Assembly: GCA_043228905.1 (NCBI GenBank) | Contig: JBHGNT010000009.1 | Location: forward strand, 1,674,001 to 1,738,000 | Length of the DNA: 64,000 nt | DNA from: Azolla caroliniana | Taxonomy: Eukaryota > Polypodiophyta | Direction: 5' to 3' | Translations under genes and position numbers: made by a program | Notes under the pieces: model-generated | Database searches by the model: none | Seen by the model: the letters and a program-made list of their open reading frames with translations, nothing else | What the model was told of the DNA's origin: nothing | Shown: one piece after another, positions 1-10,785 of the stretch | Numbering within the stretch: position 1 is the stretch's first letter | Layout: every line of letters starts with the position of its first letter

Positions 1-448
1 CTATTAATTTACATATCTAGCCCCACCCCAAAAAAACACAAAAAATCAAAACAAAACGCAATTCCTTTCTCGTTCTTGTTTCTTCCTTCCTTCCTCCCCC
101 TCTCTGTTATACCAACAGCACCCAAAAAAACAAACAGAAACAGAAATTTCGTTCTGATTCTCTGTACATCGTTTTCTTATTATTACAAACCCTAATATAC
201 TTTCCTGATGAAAATATCCTTCTGATTCTCTGTCGATCGTTTTCTTATATATATGTGTGTGTGTTTGTATATATTCTTATCTTCTTTGAATCGATCTGTT
301 AATCACATCTGTATGCATAACATATATAAACGGATTAGAAAGAGATATTGATTCATCATGCAGAATCGCCCACTGCTTTGATCTTCGCTTGATTCGTTCC
401 ATACCGACAAAGACACGGTTTGATTTTTTCAGTCTTTTGATCTCTGCC
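1..448 (+). promoter_or_regulatory. Upstream region and probable 5' UTR of the ATX-like gene
   Basis: This stretch is pyrimidine-rich (TTCC and CT runs at about 62-105) and AT-rich, as in plant promoter and leader DNA. A direct repeat of TTCTGATTCTCTGT followed by ATCGTTTTCTTAT occurs near 150 and 221. In the frame of the downstream gene the last stop before the coding region is at about 287. I see no TATA box I would defend and no upstream coding exon, but a 3' splice site between 290 and 449 cannot be excluded by eye. Confidence 0.4.
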
Positions 449-2734
449 ATGGCCCCCTCTTGCGCAGATAATAATCGTGATAACTGCAACAATCGCAATA
501 ATGATAGCAGTATCGATCTGAGATTGAAGAGAAGAGATCAAGCTAGGAAAAGGTTCTCTTCCGAGTGGGTGGTATACTCTCCTCTGCCAGTAACAAAGCG
601 GCCCAAGAATATATTGTCGAAGAATGTATTATCAGGCGGATTGGGTGCAGAGGATGAGAGCCCCCAGTCTGAAATAATCCAAGAAGACGAAGAAGAAGAA
701 GAAGAAGAAGACGAAGAATTCGATCAAGACTTTGGATTAGAAAAGTCTGCCCGAAAGAAGAATGTAAATGTGCGTAGACAGGTTCCATGTGATGCCAAAC
801 ATCCACACGGCCATAGAAAGGGAGCCCATAGGAAGGTATTATTTAACCCTAAAGATTTCTCTGTTGTACACTCAGGCCAGCAGCTGACAGACTCTACTCT
901 GGCTCCAGATATTACCATGGATATGATTTCCCGGAACTGCCCGAACAATTTATCGGACTCCAAATTGCAGACAGTGCAGCCGGCTGATGCACAATTGGGG
1001 GATGCCAAAAATGTACCTAATCTACCCAACTACATCATCATAGTATGTTCAGGTGTCGAAGGTGCTTACTACCCCCGAAACCATGAAGTGATTTGCCTAT
1101 GCCAAACTTGCAAAGGTTCAAAACCTATGCTAGGAATCTCTAAGTGGGAAGCTCATACAGGTTGCCGAAGGAAGAAATGGAAACTCAGTGTCCGTGTTAA
1201 ACATGACCGATCCATTCATAACGACCTGAATTCGGACAGAAATACAAATATGACCCTCCTCTCATGGCTCCAATTGATGGCGGAAAGTGGAGTAAATAAC
1301 CTCGCTTTCCAAGTTTATCCCCAAGATCAACTCATAGTGAATCGCCTACGAAATGTGCCGTACAATCCAGTCATCGTAAAATGGACTCCAGAGAGATGTG
1401 CCGTTTGCCGATGGGTCGAAGATTATGACTACAACCAAATGCTCGTGTGCAACAGGTGTGAAATTGCGGTCCATGAAGAATGCTATGGTGTGAAGGCGTC
1501 TGAAATAGGGGGATCATTCATATGCAGAGCATGTGAGGATGTTCAGACATTGGTAGAATGTTGTTTGTGTCCAGTTAAAGGAGGAGCATTGAAACGGACC
1601 ACGGTTCCCGACCTCTGGGCCCATATCTATTGTGCCTGGTTCACAAAAGGTGTATTCTTCGATAACGTAACAAGGATGGAACCAGTGTGTGGAATCCTTG
1701 ATATTCCACTCCAGCGATTCTCAGAGCGATGCATCATATGTTATCAAGTTCATGGGGCATGCATAAAGTGTGAAGAATGTGAGGTTACTTACCATGCCAC
1801 ATGTGCAGTTAGAGCAGGGTACCGAATGGAGATTAGTAGTGTTGTTGGGAGAGACGGGTTCAAGAAAGTCTCTTATTGTTCTAGACATCGGAAACCAAGT
1901 CAAGATGGTCGCTTGGTCATCGCGGCTTTAGAAGCCGAATTAGCTAACACAAAGCTTCCGGAATTCGCCGAAGAATATCCCAAGAAAGATACCGAGGGCA
2001 TCGGGAGTGATGGTGGAGAATGCATGAGTATCAAGCATGAGGAGATGAAGTGTGAGATTGTTTCGGATACAGCTAAGTATATTAGTTCTCGTTGCTCTGC
2101 ATATGAACCCAATCTTAAAAATCGATATGTGAATAAAGGCCCCTTAAATCCATTGGACATCAAAGAACCTGAAGTCGCAGTTCTACATACGCCGTGTGGA
2201 TTCTCTCGGCGCTCCTTGGAGGAAATCCAAAGGTTGCGGTGTGTACCCAAGCCCAGGGAGATGCTCTCTATCGAAGAGAGACTTGTTCATCTCGAGAAGA
2301 CACAAAATGCAAGGATTTGCTATGGGAAATCGGCCATACATAACTGGGGCTTGTTTGCAAGGAAAGATGTTCAAGAAGGTGAGATGGTGGTTGAGTATCG
2401 GGGCGAGATTGTGAGACGAAGTGTTGCAGATTTGAGAGAGAAGATGTATGAGAAACAAAAGAAAGATTGTTATCTCTTCAAAGTGAGCGAAGAGGTAGTG
2501 ATTGATGCAACATATAAAGGAAATATTGCTCGGCTTATTAACCATTCATGTTCACCTAATTGCTATGCTCGGATCTTCCCTGTGAAGAGGGCGGGAGGAA
2601 CTTGCATCATTCTCATTGCAAAACGGTTTGTTAAGGCCGGGGATGAATTGACATATGATTATCTTTTCGATCCTGAGAATCAGAAAGTACCTTGTCTTTG
2701 CGGTGCGGCTAATTGTCGGAAATTTATTTGTTAA
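449..2734 (+). CDS. ATX3/4/5-type histone-lysine N-methyltransferase, intronless, PWWP-less
   Basis: A 761-residue protein of the plant trithorax (ATX) class, expected to methylate histone H3 lysine 4 in chromatin. After an acidic, glutamate-rich stretch (about residues 77-92) come a Cys-rich region (CQTCKG and GCRRKKWK), a PHD finger from Cys317 ([13 protein letters not shown]), an extended PHD from about 371 ([12 protein letters not shown]), a SET domain at about 620-745 with NHSCSPNC at 698-705, and a post-SET cluster CLCGAANC ending the protein. I chose ATG 449 because it lies in a good GCCATGG context; the frame is open further 5' but its first start-like codon (389) is only TTG. Known ATX3/4/5 proteins are about 1000 residues, carry a PWWP domain and come from many-exon genes. 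Here the PHD-to-SET region is one exon and PWWP is absent. I infer a retrocopy, but an upstream exon outside the window remains possible. All the SET core motifs I checked look intact. Confidence 0.9.
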   Translation: MAPSCADNNRDNCNNRNNDSSIDLRLKRRDQARKRFSSEWVVYSPLPVTKRPKNILSKNVLSGGLGAEDESPQSEIIQEDEEEEEEEDEEFDQDFGLEKSARKKNVNVRRQVPCDAKHPHGHRKGAHRKVLFNPKDFSVVHSGQQLTDSTLAPDITMDMISRNCPNNLSDSKLQTVQPADAQLGDAKNVPNLPNYIIIVCSGVEGAYYPRNHEVICLCQTCKGSKPMLGISKWEAHTGCRRKKWKLSVRVKHDRSIHNDLNSDRNTNMTLLSWLQLMAESGVNNLAFQVYPQDQLIVNRLRNVPYNPVIVKWTPERCAVCRWVEDYDYNQMLVCNRCEIAVHEECYGVKASEIGGSFICRACEDVQTLVECCLCPVKGGALKRTTVPDLWAHIYCAWFTKGVFFDNVTRMEPVCGILDIPLQRFSERCIICYQVHGACIKCEECEVTYHATCAVRAGYRMEISSVVGRDGFKKVSYCSRHRKPSQDGRLVIAALEAELANTKLPEFAEEYPKKDTEGIGSDGGECMSIKHEEMKCEIVSDTAKYISSRCSAYEPNLKNRYVNKGPLNPLDIKEPEVAVLHTPCGFSRRSLEEIQRLRCVPKPREMLSIEERLVHLEKTQNARICYGKSAIHNWGLFARKDVQEGEMVVEYRGEIVRRSVADLREKMYEKQKKDCYLFKVSEEVVIDATYKGNIARLINHSCSPNCYARIFPVKRAGGTCIILIAKRFVKAGDELTYDYLFDPENQKVPCLCGAANCRKFIC

Positions 2735-4129
2735 TAAGAAGCTCCAATGATGAATCAGATCAATGTGAGACTCGTGATACCAGTTGCTTCTTTGAAGTAA
2801 TCAATGCATGAATGAGTGATTTTTTTAATGGGCAACTATGAAGCAATCCTTGGTGGTTGAAGAGGGGCATTTACTGCATATAGATACATATATGCTCTCA
2901 ATTTGAGAGTGTCCAGATTTTTCATGAAACCTTGACCCCAACACTCAAAATATATTTACTCTCAAGATTTAGAGTAAGATTTTTCTACAGGATGGAGATT
3001 TTTTTTTATCATAACTGTAAATACAATCGGAGATTTTGCTTAGTTCAATTTCAGAAACATAGCTCAATGCACACACGCTCTAGTAACTTACTGTTCAGGA
3101 GTATGGTTTTCAATGTGCATTTTGCCACTTTAATTCATTTTTGGATTAATGGAACTATTATATTAACTCTGTACGTGAGGATACACCTTGAAGCATACAG
3201 AACAATATATACATTTTTTGGATAATGCTCCATGAATTAAATTAAAAAATATTTATGGTCCAGTTGTTTATGTTGATTCATTCCTCCTTGCCTTCAAAAG
3301 AGGATTTAAGGGTCTATCTCCAGTGTTTGGCTCATTGATTGACATCTATCAGTAGAATTCTTGAGTGGTTTGGTACCTATGCAGGTTAACTTCAAAAGAT
3401 CTATATTTCTTCTTCAGAAGCATTTTCTATGATTTTACTGAGTTCAATGCACCATAATAATTCAGTTATTAGGAGTTAATTGCCGTTTGATTGAAATGCC
3501 CAAAAGGCTATTTGTGATATTAATGAGAAATCAAAAGAGTTTTTCATTTGGCACAGTCTCAATTGTTCCTTACCGTATCAAAGAAACATGGGACAGTTAT
3601 GGAGAATTATGCTCTATTCAGGATATGTGGTGACAATGATTTGTCCATATTTTAAATTATTCGAGGGTTACCACCAATGTAGTTTGGATAAAATGAGCAG
3701 AGTTAGATGCTAAAAAATCAATTCCGTGTTTACAAATTACTATATAGATGTTCAACAATCAATTGGGTGTTTATAATGTACTATATAGATGCTTAATGTA
3801 TAGAATATGTTACATCCTATATTTGTATTATTTGTGTGTCATCATATCTAGATCTTATAATAAAAAACTTAATACCATCATGGCATTATGATTGGGATCT
3901 CTCTCTCTCTCTCTCTCTCTCTCATATGTAACCCTAGATAAGAAAAACCAACAAAATTAGCTTCATGCATACATAAGACTTATTCAAAGTTAATGACAAT
4001 TCTCAACACCCAAAAGAAAGTTGGTGTGTGTCCATCTTTGCCCACTCTCTTTTGGTTTATGCGTTGATGACTCCCGAAAATCCATTTTCCATTTCGAAAT
4101 TATAATCGATAACTCAATCAACAAATTTG
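2735..4129. other. 3' flank of the ATX-like gene, no further gene seen
   Basis: AT-rich DNA with stops in all frames. The first few hundred bases probably include the 3' UTR. A short degenerate duplication (TACTATATAGATG repeated at about 3740 and 3780) is the only structure noticed besides the microsatellite. No poly(A) tract or target-site duplication remains to prove retroposition of the upstream gene. Confidence 0.4.
3899..3923. repeat. (TC)n microsatellite
   Basis: Uninterrupted CT dinucleotide run of about 12 units. Confidence 0.9.
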
Positions 4130-6165
4130 TTCGAAAAATCATTTTCCATGAGATCACTCTATTGCCAAATTTGAAACAGTATTTGGTTGTTGATTTTCGA
4201 CAGTCTATGCAGCCGGCAAAGTCCAGAGTCGGTATATCCGACTATGGATGAAGTTTTGTTCGGGCCGAATAGAATGCCATAGTCTTTTGTGCTCATGAGA
4301 TATCTGAACACATGGTTTACTACTTTCCAATGCGATTGGCCGGGATTGTGCACGAATATGCTAACGACTCCTACGACTTGAGCAATGTCATGCCGTGTCA
4401 TGACTATCGCATACATCAAGGAGCTGATTGCCGGTGCATACAGTACCGACTTCATAATTTCCCCCTCCAAATCGGATGTTGGGCAGTTTCGTTGAGACAG
4501 CCGAATGCTAATGGGGAGCGGGGTCGAAGCAGATTTGGCCGATTGCATATTGAAACATTCTAAGACACGTCCAATAGAGTCAGATTGTGATAGAAACAAT
4601 TGTCTTCGATTTCAATTCCGACTAATCTTCATTCTGAGAATGTGTCTTGTTGGACCGAGGTTCTTCATGGCAAACTTCAACCGCAGTTGCCGAACAAGTT
4701 TGGCGAGCTCTTTGGCATGTCGATTGGAGAGTAGCATGTCGTCCATGTAGATGATTAGGAAGATGAGGGACCCATCTTGAGCTGTTTTGTTGAAGAGATA
4801 ATGATCCTCATCGCTCTTTGAGAAGTCGACTGACTGGATGAAGTCATCGAACTTCTTGTACCACTGCCTTAGTGCCTGTTTGAGGTTGTAAAGACTCTTC
4901 CTAAGTCTATAGACTAGATGTTCCGAGCCGGATACCACGAAGCCTTTCGGTTGCTCAATATAAATTTCCTCCTCTAAGTCACCATGGAGGAAAGCCGTTT
5001 TGACATCTAGCTGAATCAACTCCAAATCTTCGGTTGCCACAACACTGAGCATAAAGTGAAGGGTGCTCATTTTCACCACTAGTGAAAAGATTTCGTTGAA
5101 ATCGACGCCGTATTCCTGTCGAAACCCTTTCACAACTAATTTGGCCTTGAATTTAGGGTGGCCAAATTAGACGTCTCTTTCAATATGTAGACCCATTTGC
5201 ACGAAAGAGCGCGTCAATTCTTTGGTAATTCGACCAAATCCCAAGTCTTGTTTGCTCGAATGGTGTTCATTTTTGACTCCATCGTTAGATGCCAGGTGGC
5301 CGAATCGATAGATGTTGATGCTTCTTCGTACAACGTCGATTCTCCGACGTCTGTAAGACGATACCAGGAGAGTTTCTCTTCAAGGGTTGCGACAGTCTCA
5401 TACTTTGAGGTATGACTGGACTAGTCGCATCGGGTATCAAGGTCGGATAGTCTAGAGCTGAGTCGTTCGGCTCTATCAAGTTGGTGCTAGAGGTTTCGAC
5501 TACTTGTGACACCGATCTCGTGTTATGTGTTGGGCCTTCATGAAGGGTTGGCACATCAGAAAAAGTTACCCTTCGGAAAAAGTTACCTTCATTGAACACT
5601 ACGCCTAGAGGCAGTTGCCAATTTCGCCATCTAGTCCATAACCAAGGAAGATGCATTTCTCGGACCGTGGTGCAAGTTTTCGGCGACCGTCTTTTGGTAT
5701 GAAGGCATATGCGTCGCACCCAAAAATCCTCAGCTTGCGGTCGGTCCATAATTCTTGAGGAATAAGTCCTAGAGGCCTACTCAATGACATATTGATTATG
5801 TGTGTTGTTGTAAGTAGGGCCTCTACCCAGAACCCATTCAAAAGTTCGGAGTGTTTGAGCATGGAAACTATCCTTTCTGGAATTGTTTGATTCATCCATT
5901 CGACAATTCCATTCTACTCTGGACTGTGAGGTGCCGTGTATTCATGTCTTATGCCGCCTTGTCAGCAAAATCTGACGAATTCTTCAGACTTGAACTGTCC
6001 TCCGTTGTCGGTCCGAAAACATTTTAGTTTTCGACCAGACTAATTCTCGACCATAGCCAGCCATTCAGAAAAAATTGAGAACACTTGATCTTTAGTCTTT
6101 ATCGGATAAGCCCACACGTTCTGAGTCAAGTCGTTAATGAAGTTGACGAAATACAAAGCACTGCT
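4130..6165 (-). mobile_element. Degenerate Ty1/copia pol relic (integrase to RNase H)
   Basis: Read on the minus strand this is a copia polyprotein in domain order, broken by frameshifts and stops. The integrase core begins mid-domain near 6155 (YFVNFINDLTQNVWAYP, then RTDNGGQFKSEEF, then TAPHSPE followed by NGIVEWMNQTI). The reverse transcriptase lies at about 5133-4612, with LDVKTAFLHGDLEEEIYIEQ and the catalytic YMDDML. RNase H follows at about 4330-4130, with DFAGCIDCRKSTTK in a shifted frame. Gag, protease and the integrase zinc finger are absent, and no flanking LTR pair was found. The break at about 6165 abuts the gypsy relic, so one of the two probably interrupted or truncated the other. 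Not expected to be functional. Confidence 0.85.
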
Positions 6166-7246
6166 GAGTGCACCAATTGTTGGAGGGTGCCAGCTCCAAA
6201 CCTGCACTCTCCTTCTTCAAATGCCTTCTGTCTCTCTCAGTACAAATCTATAGGGAGTGGAGTCCATCCCATGAGGTTAATTCAGGGGGGAGTGGCCGGC
6301 TTTTCGAAAATAGGTTCAGTGGTGTGGGCCCTAGGTATGATTTGAGCCGAAATCTATTGACTTTCTTTGGCAGTACTTCACTGGCTAACGTTCCGAGTTC
6401 GAAAGTGCCATTTTCGACGTCTATTATCCAATATGGCCCCATCCATCGGAATCGGAGTTTCCCTGGCATATAGCCTATGCATGTTTGAAACACAAGTATG
6501 GCTTTGCCGATTTGGAATGCTTTTTCATTCCCTTGCCGATGCCTATTGATAAATGCTTTTTGTTGTGGTTGTTCTTGTTCCAAGATAGCCATACTATGGA
6601 TCCAACATTCTCTGAGCTCCAAGAGTTGTTGGAGTCGTACTTGTTCTGAGTCCCTTTCCGTGAGATGTTCACGTACTTGCACGCGCAAACTCGGAACTTG
6701 AAATTTGACTGGCATGATCGCCTCATGTCCAAACACTAATTTGAATAGTGTCGACTGTATTCTGGTCTTAAAACTCTTTCGATAAGCCCATAGGGTGTTT
6801 TGGAGCTTTGTATCCCAGTCGATTCGATTTTCGTTCACGATGTTCTTCAAAATATTCCGTAAATGTTTATTTCGTCGATTCGGCAAGTAACACGTTCGCG
6901 TTCACAAGTGGAAGGATCGCGCATAAATGGAAGGATAAGGGAAATTTTAGGGCTTTTTCAATGATTTTACAAAACACATTGATACCAGTATCATACAAGT
7001 TCAAACATACTATGAAAAAGGTTAAAAATCCACTATTTTCGTGATTTAGAAGTAACTAAAAAAAGACGAATTTCAAAAACATACATTCTCAATTTATATC
7101 ACAAACTTTACAACCAATGTTATTTTATAAGAAACGATTTTTGGGAAATCATAAGAATTCAAAACACATGATTTTATATTACTCGATTTGTTACAAGCGG
7201 AATGTAGTTACACTTAATAGCCAAATATACATTCATGATCACTCCT

Positions 7247-7681
7247 TTACGGAGAATCACTACTATAACTAATATACAATGACGATTCCTCCTCATCATC
7301 CTCGGATGTACCAATCAGTGCATTATCTTCGTCATAAACCAAATGGTTTGACTCTAGATTATATGTAGCAGATCTCGTTTGCCTTTGACTCGAGCCACCT
7401 TGTAGACCTGGTAATTTTTCTTTTATTATATCTATTGTTGACTTCCTTAATCGTCCGGCTTTTGTAAGTGTGAAGTCGTACACGATGATATCCACATCAG
7501 AGATATCAAGGGTCGAGGTGTTACGAATGTTTCGCTTCCTCTTCCTACCTCCCCTTCTTGTTTGGCATTCAATCATCTCCAATGTATACTTACCTGTAAA
7601 AGCATTTGCACTTCTAGTGTTGTACCAATGAACATTTATAGACTTGATCGTGTTATCTATTTCATGCATTAGGGTATCCAA
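7247..7681 (-). CDS. Unrecognised 144-residue ORF inside the gypsy interruption
   Basis: I do not recognise this protein. Its N-terminal half contains a basic cluster (RRGGRKRKR, about residues 42-50) of nuclear-localisation type. The middle is neutral and the C-terminus is acidic and serine-rich (TSEDDEEESS). It sits in the roughly 870-bp stretch that replaces part of the gypsy integrase core and is not part of any integrase I know. It could be a fragment of another mobile element, a captured gene piece or a chance ORF. A real gene here is unproven. Confidence 0.25.
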   Translation of the reverse strand: MDTLMHEIDNTIKSINVHWYNTRSANAFTGKYTLEMIECQTRRGGRKRKRNIRNTSTLDISDVDIIVYDFTLTKAGRLRKSTIDIIKEKLPGLQGGSSQRQTRSATYNLESNHLVYDEDNALIGTSEDDEEESSLYISYSSDSP

Positions 7682-7778
7682 TTATTGTAGTGTATCCAAT
7701 TATTGGTATACTCTTCTTTTTTCTTTTTCCTTTTGGTTTAAACGAATACTTGACCACCCATTCATATTCGTATTTGTT

Positions 7779-8161
7779 TGCATTCGAATGGGAAACCCCA
7801 CGAATGTGAATATGTCAATCTATGCTCATACATCGTATGGGCTATTTACAAGTGTAGCCCCTACTACACCTCACTACTATTATTATCTCTTACAAAAATA
7901 AGTAGCCATTAGCCGATTCTAGTGTCAATTATCTAGTCGGTTTGACTAGTCGGCCTGGTTGTCAACCATTCGGTCTGCCCGACTGGTCTGTTGTGTCGTC
8001 GACCTGGATCTCCTTCTTGTCCACTCTCACAGTCAACTTTCTCACAGTCAACTCTTCAACCATCGGCACTTGGCCCGAACAATTGCATCCTCCTCTTTGA
8101 CTATCAGCTCTTCTCGGCCCGAACAATCGGCTCCTCCCACTGGAGGGACATATTGCCAACA
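7779..8161 (-). mobile_element. Candidate 383-bp solo LTR with 5-bp target duplication
   Basis: Read on the minus strand the segment begins TGTTGGCAATATGTCC and ends AATGCA, so it has TG...CA termini. It is flanked by the same five bases on both sides (TTGTT on the plus strand at 7774-7778 and 8162-8166). It contains repeated GTTCGGGCC motifs and no coding capacity, as expected of an LTR left after recombination. It falls exactly where the gypsy integrase reading stops. The five-base match could be chance, and I have not found a second copy in the window. Confidence 0.5.
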
Positions 8162-9900
8162 TTGTTCGTGCTACCGCTAGGGTGAAGGGGCCGATGAAAT
8201 CCAGACCCCATTTCTAAAATGGTTCCAAGGGCAACAACTCCAGTTGGTGAGGCATTCATGCGCTTAGTCGGTTAGCCCATTCGTTGACATAGGTCGTAAT
8301 TCTGAGAATATGTGTTCGTGTCTTTTTGTGTTGTCAGCCACTAGAGGCCACTTTGTCATACCTTCTGCGATGTCGCGTCGCCAGCATAGTGTCCATCAGC
8401 CACACCGTAGTACGCCTCGCGGAGAATGGTCGTTTATTCGTCGTTGTGGATGCATCAACGCTAGATATTGTCATTGCCCTTGTGGTACAGAGTTCCCTGT
8501 AAGAGACAAAAGTTCTGATTACGTACAACCAATCACTTCTTCTCGTCAATTTGCATTTTCTAGGGAGGCAGTCTCGTGGTTAGAAAATGAATCATTTCCT
8601 CGAGCCATTTGTTGTTCAGGGAAATCTTGTTCGTTTCGGCCTCGTATGCAGAAATTTGCAATACGTCGGCGTCTAGAAAGTGTTCATAGATGCCCTTGGT
8701 TTCCTGTCCGGTCTCGATTTGTCTTAAATAATTGGCGATGGCGTGCTGAGTTCCTAGTCGACACTGGATATCAAATTCGAATTCTTGGAGCAACAACATC
8801 CATCTTAACAATTTACCCGTGAGGGATTGCTTAGATACTAGGTAGAGGAGGGCCGCATGGGCCGCATGGTCCACATGGAACACGAACCCTTCGGCCAAGT
8901 AGGTAGTGTCAAAATTTATTTATACTGTAAATCATACCTAATGCCTCGCATTTAGTTGTGGAATAATTGCGCTCAGCAGCCGAGAGCTTTCAACTCGTAT
9001 AGTAGACCGACCGATATTAGTTCGGGTCACTAAGCTGCATTAATGTGCTGCCGATTGCAATGTTCGACGCATTGACGAATACCTAGAATGGATGTGTCAA
9101 GTCTAAGGGTTGGACGACTGGTGCTTGCATCAACATGACTTTTAGCGCCTGGTATGCCTTCTCCTCGATTTCCATCCATTTGAACGGTGTGCGATGTATC
9201 GTCGTGTGTAGTGGCGTAACGAAGTCGGCAAGGTAACACAATATTTGACTATGCTATCGGATTTGACCTAAGAATCAACTTAGTGGCTTTGCATTTTCCC
9301 TGGGTCTACTGCAATGATTTTGTTGCTCAGTATATGGCCTAAGATTGTGTCACATGTCACTCCGAATGCGCACTTAGCCGGATTGAGGCTAAGCCTCGCC
9401 GATCTGTACCGCTCTAAACATAGCGCAGGTGCTAAAGATGTTCGCTTTGTGTGTTGTAAATTGCAATGTCGTCTAGAAATACCTGCATAAAGGTCAGTAT
9501 GTACTCGCCAAATATTTCTGTGATTATTCGTTGAAACGTATCCGATGTGGTTTTGAGACTAAACATTAATACAACAGCAACGAACATACCCCAATCCGTG
9601 ATGAACATCGTCTTCTCTTGATCGTTGGGGTGCATTCAAATCTAGTTATAGCCACTAAACCCGTCTAAAAAGTTGTAAATCTCGTGACCGGCTACGACAT
9701 CTAGCACCCCATCCATGATTGCTAGAGTAAATGCGTCGGTTATCGTCACGACATTTAATTTTCTGTAATAAACGCACACCCAAATTTTTTCGTTCTTCTT
9801 CAGAACTATAATGATTGGACTCGGCCATTTCGCCTTCTTAACAGGATGAATAAATCTTATTTTCAATAGTTTATCGATTTCCTTCTTAACAGGATGAAAT

Positions 9901-10785
9901 CCGTGAGTCTGTGTTGAAACGGGGTGGGACCACCGGGATCTTGGACTAGGAAGAGATGAATGTTAAAAAGTCGAGCTTTGCTGGAGCCGTTCACTCTGGC
10001 TGAGACACCAATCAGAGCGTTTCTAGATACGTACAGGAGGCAACCGAATGAGAGAGAGAGAGAGAGAGCACGCGCAACACTTACCTAACACGCACTTCTT
10101 GTATATAGAAACCGGAAAAGAAAGAAACACACTAGACACAGTTATGCACAACTTCATGTATATTTATGTACACAAACGACAGGTTACATCCCTAGCTTTG
10201 AGCTGGACCGAGCAGACCAAACTACATCAACCGTCTGCAAGCAAACCGCTAGTTAGGGAGCTCACAGGCTCACCACCGTGAGTGGGGCCTTGTGCAGAAG
10301 ACACGACAGAACCAGAACCCCAGAGCATACAAGCTCTGATCCGAACTAAACCCTAAACAAAATTGGAACCCCAACCCTAACAGACAAATGGTAAGCTAAA
10401 CAACATAGAGAAAACAAAACGAGGAACAGACTCAAAACCCAGAGGGAACCTAAAAAGCTATGGGGAACCCCTTTACAAGAGACCCCTCCCTCCTTTTATA
10501 GCTCAAGGAGGAAGGGATATTACAATGTGGGAGGCCAAACATTCCTCGTTTTCAAAGGAGATATTTACCTCGATTCCCGAAGTGATTGAAGCAGTACATT
10601 AAACACCCTCACTTTCTACGTGTGCATGTGGACAGAATGTACGCATCACATTTATTTCTTTACTAACTCCTATGTACATTTATTCTTATTAACATTTCTC
10701 CTAATGTACATGTGCACATGTTGTACATCGCTGACCTTATTCATTTCACCTTGTTTTCTCACGGTTGTCGGAAATCCTCACGACA
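9901..10785 (-). mobile_element. LTR-like block A with TATA box (minus orientation)
   Basis: On the minus strand it starts TGTCGTGAGGATT (10785 downward) and has a TATA box (CTATAAAAGG, 10492-10501) followed by a GA-rich leader. It ends next to the block CCTAGTCCAAGATCCCGG (complement of about 9932-9949). The same start (TGTCGTGA), the same TATA box and the same CCTAGTCCAAGA block occur in block B at 61105-62918. I read both as LTR or leader regions of one retroelement family. Block A directly abuts the gypsy reverse transcriptase, with no gag or protease between them, so whether it belongs to that element is unclear. A (GA)n run lies at about 10051-10068. Confidence 0.4.

Larger units (their letters stand above)
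6248..9900 (-). mobile_element. Degenerate Ty3/gypsy pol relic (RT, RNase H, integrase), interrupted
   Basis: Minus-strand gypsy polyprotein remains in the order RT, RNase H, integrase. RT starts near 9895 (KKEIDKLLKIRFIHPVKK) and includes FLDDIAIY near 9460. RNase H follows at about 9240-8600 (TPFKWMEIEEKAYQALK; SAAERNYSTTKCEALG; VDHAAHAALLYLVSKQSLTG). An integrase zinc-binding piece (REAYYGVADGHYAGD) lies near 8440-8370, and the start of the integrase core (KWGLDFIGPFT) near 8215-8170. The reading then breaks and resumes near 6910 at the catalytic-Glu region (LLAEST, frame-shifted), continuing through DWDTKLQNTLWAYRKSFKT to the C-terminus at 6248. About 110 residues of integrase core are missing, replaced by about 1.25 kb of unrelated DNA (6910-8166). 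Gag and protease are absent. Confidence 0.85.

Noticed and set aside
389-448. Twenty-residue N-terminal extension of the ATX-like ORF
   Set aside because: It would start at TTG, not a normal plant start; ATG 449 has a strong context.
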